5,692 bases of DNA from an uncultured Muribaculaceae bacterium (lineage in GTDB: Bacteria; Bacteroidota; Bacteroidia; Bacteroidales; Muribaculaceae). Below the pieces are notes generated by a model. It was not told the DNA's origin. It saw only the letters and a program-made list of their open reading frames with translations, and ran no database searches. Below, in pieces: positions 5,451 through 5,692 of the stretch. The position numbers and the translations under genes were made by a program. Location: positions 1 through 5,692 of the forward strand of contig CAKTOT010000120.1 of NCBI GenBank assembly GCA_934590135.1, read 5' to 3'. The stretch's first letter is position 1, and each line of letters begins with the position of its first letter.

Positions 5451-5692
5451 ATGGTTCTACTACAAATAGTTGCACGCAATCATTTCTCGACGTCCTACGA
5501 GACGGCGGTGACGCCCGTCTCAGCCGGTGCGCTTCCCGGACGTACGCGCCGCACGTCCGTACGCGCGTACAGCGGCGACGGCCACGTCATGCGCGGCGGT
5601 GCCGGTAACTCCGTCGCCGACACGCTGGAGATGCTGCGCTTCGCCGGCGGCTACTTCGACGCCGACCTCGTCCCCCACTACTACGTCACCGA
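5451..5692 (+). CDS. Start of a displaced (orphan) RHS core cassette, runs off the window
   Basis: An open frame begins at ATG 5451, just after an in-frame TAG at 5445-5447, and continues to the window edge (80 complete codons). From about residue 17 it reads as RHS core: YETAVTPVSAGALPG (16-30), RTRRTSVRAYSGDGHVMRGG (31-50), then DTLEMLRFAGGYFD and HYYVT. This matches residues 98 onward of the upstream RHS toxin almost exactly. It has no signal peptide and none of the N-terminal RHS sequence, and it begins 29 bases after the immunity-candidate stop, so it is either a silent cassette held for recombination or a broken remnant. The ATG may not be used. The downstream part should encode the rest of the core and a second, different tip. 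RHS identity is secure; whether it is expressed is unknown. Confidence 0.72.
   Translation, partial: MVLLQIVARNHFSTSYETAVTPVSAGALPGRTRRTSVRAYSGDGHVMRGGAGNSVADTLEMLRFAGGYFDADLVPHYYVT
5541..5692 (+). repeat. RHS-core direct repeat, copy 2 (continues past the window)
   Basis: This is the partner of 3534-3685, with 133 of 152 bases identical and no gaps. Upstream of 5541 this copy continues as RHS core-like protein (YETAVTPVSAGALPG), whereas copy 1 is preceded by the N-terminal RHS region. So 5541 marks where the two diverge, not the natural start of the core. Confidence 0.9.

Noticed and set aside
5499..5521. Inverted repeat GAGACGG / CCGTCTC with a 9-base spacer just before the second RHS core copy
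   Set aside because: It lies inside the open RHS reading frame (residues ETAVTPVS), is only 7 pairs, and has no T run; chance in GC-rich coding sequence is more likely than a recombination site or terminator.
1..5692. Insertion sequence, CRISPR array, tRNA or phage attachment site that could explain the foreign-looking tip
   Set aside because: I found no transposase frame, regular short repeats with spacers, tRNA-like folds or flanking short direct repeats; the only long repeat is the RHS core itself.

Overview
The window looks like the chromosome of a Bacteroidales bacterium. A Muribaculaceae-like gut anaerobe fits best, but the family is a guess. The evidence is the TAnnTTTG type of promoter -7 box, the absence of clear Shine-Dalgarno sites, a WG-repeat protein of a Bacteroidetes kind, and an RHS protein whose N-terminus has the Bacteroidetes form rather than the enterobacterial one.

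Layout, all genes on the + strand. (1) Positions 1-588 hold the C-terminal end of mutS (mismatch repair ATPase). (2) Positions 554-2056 hold an RsmB/RsmF-family 16S rRNA m5C methyltransferase that overlaps mutS by 35 bases. (3) Positions 2224-2784 hold a small cytosolic WG-repeat protein behind its own -7 box. (4) Positions 2785-3242 are a largely non-coding spacer with two hairpins, one good Bacteroidetes promoter and a doubtful 58-codon secreted ORF. (5) From 3243 to the end is an RHS / polymorphic-toxin locus.

The RHS locus is the interesting part. The gene at 3243-4691 encodes a signal peptide, the usual start of a Bacteroidetes RHS protein, then immediately the C-terminal RHS core, and last a variable tip. 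Most of the RHS-repeat body that would normally lie between start and core is missing. The tip carries a complete metzincin zinc site (HExxHxxGxxH) and a Met-turn closely resembling matrix metalloproteases. The next gene (4663-5421) overlaps the tip by 29 bases, is AT-rich, encodes an N-terminal membrane or signal segment, and is the natural candidate for the immunity protein. Only 29 bases after it, an open frame starts that runs off the window and repeats part of the RHS core (gapless 152-base match to 3534-3685, 133 identical). This looks like the head of a second, displaced RHS core and tip cassette.

Together, 3243-5692 reads as a tip-exchange locus: a GC-rich conserved core joined to an AT-rich protease tip and its guard gene, followed by a further core copy that could serve as homology for swapping tips. 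The components belong to known classes. The compact architecture, the matrixin-like tip and the particular immunity candidate are what may be new.
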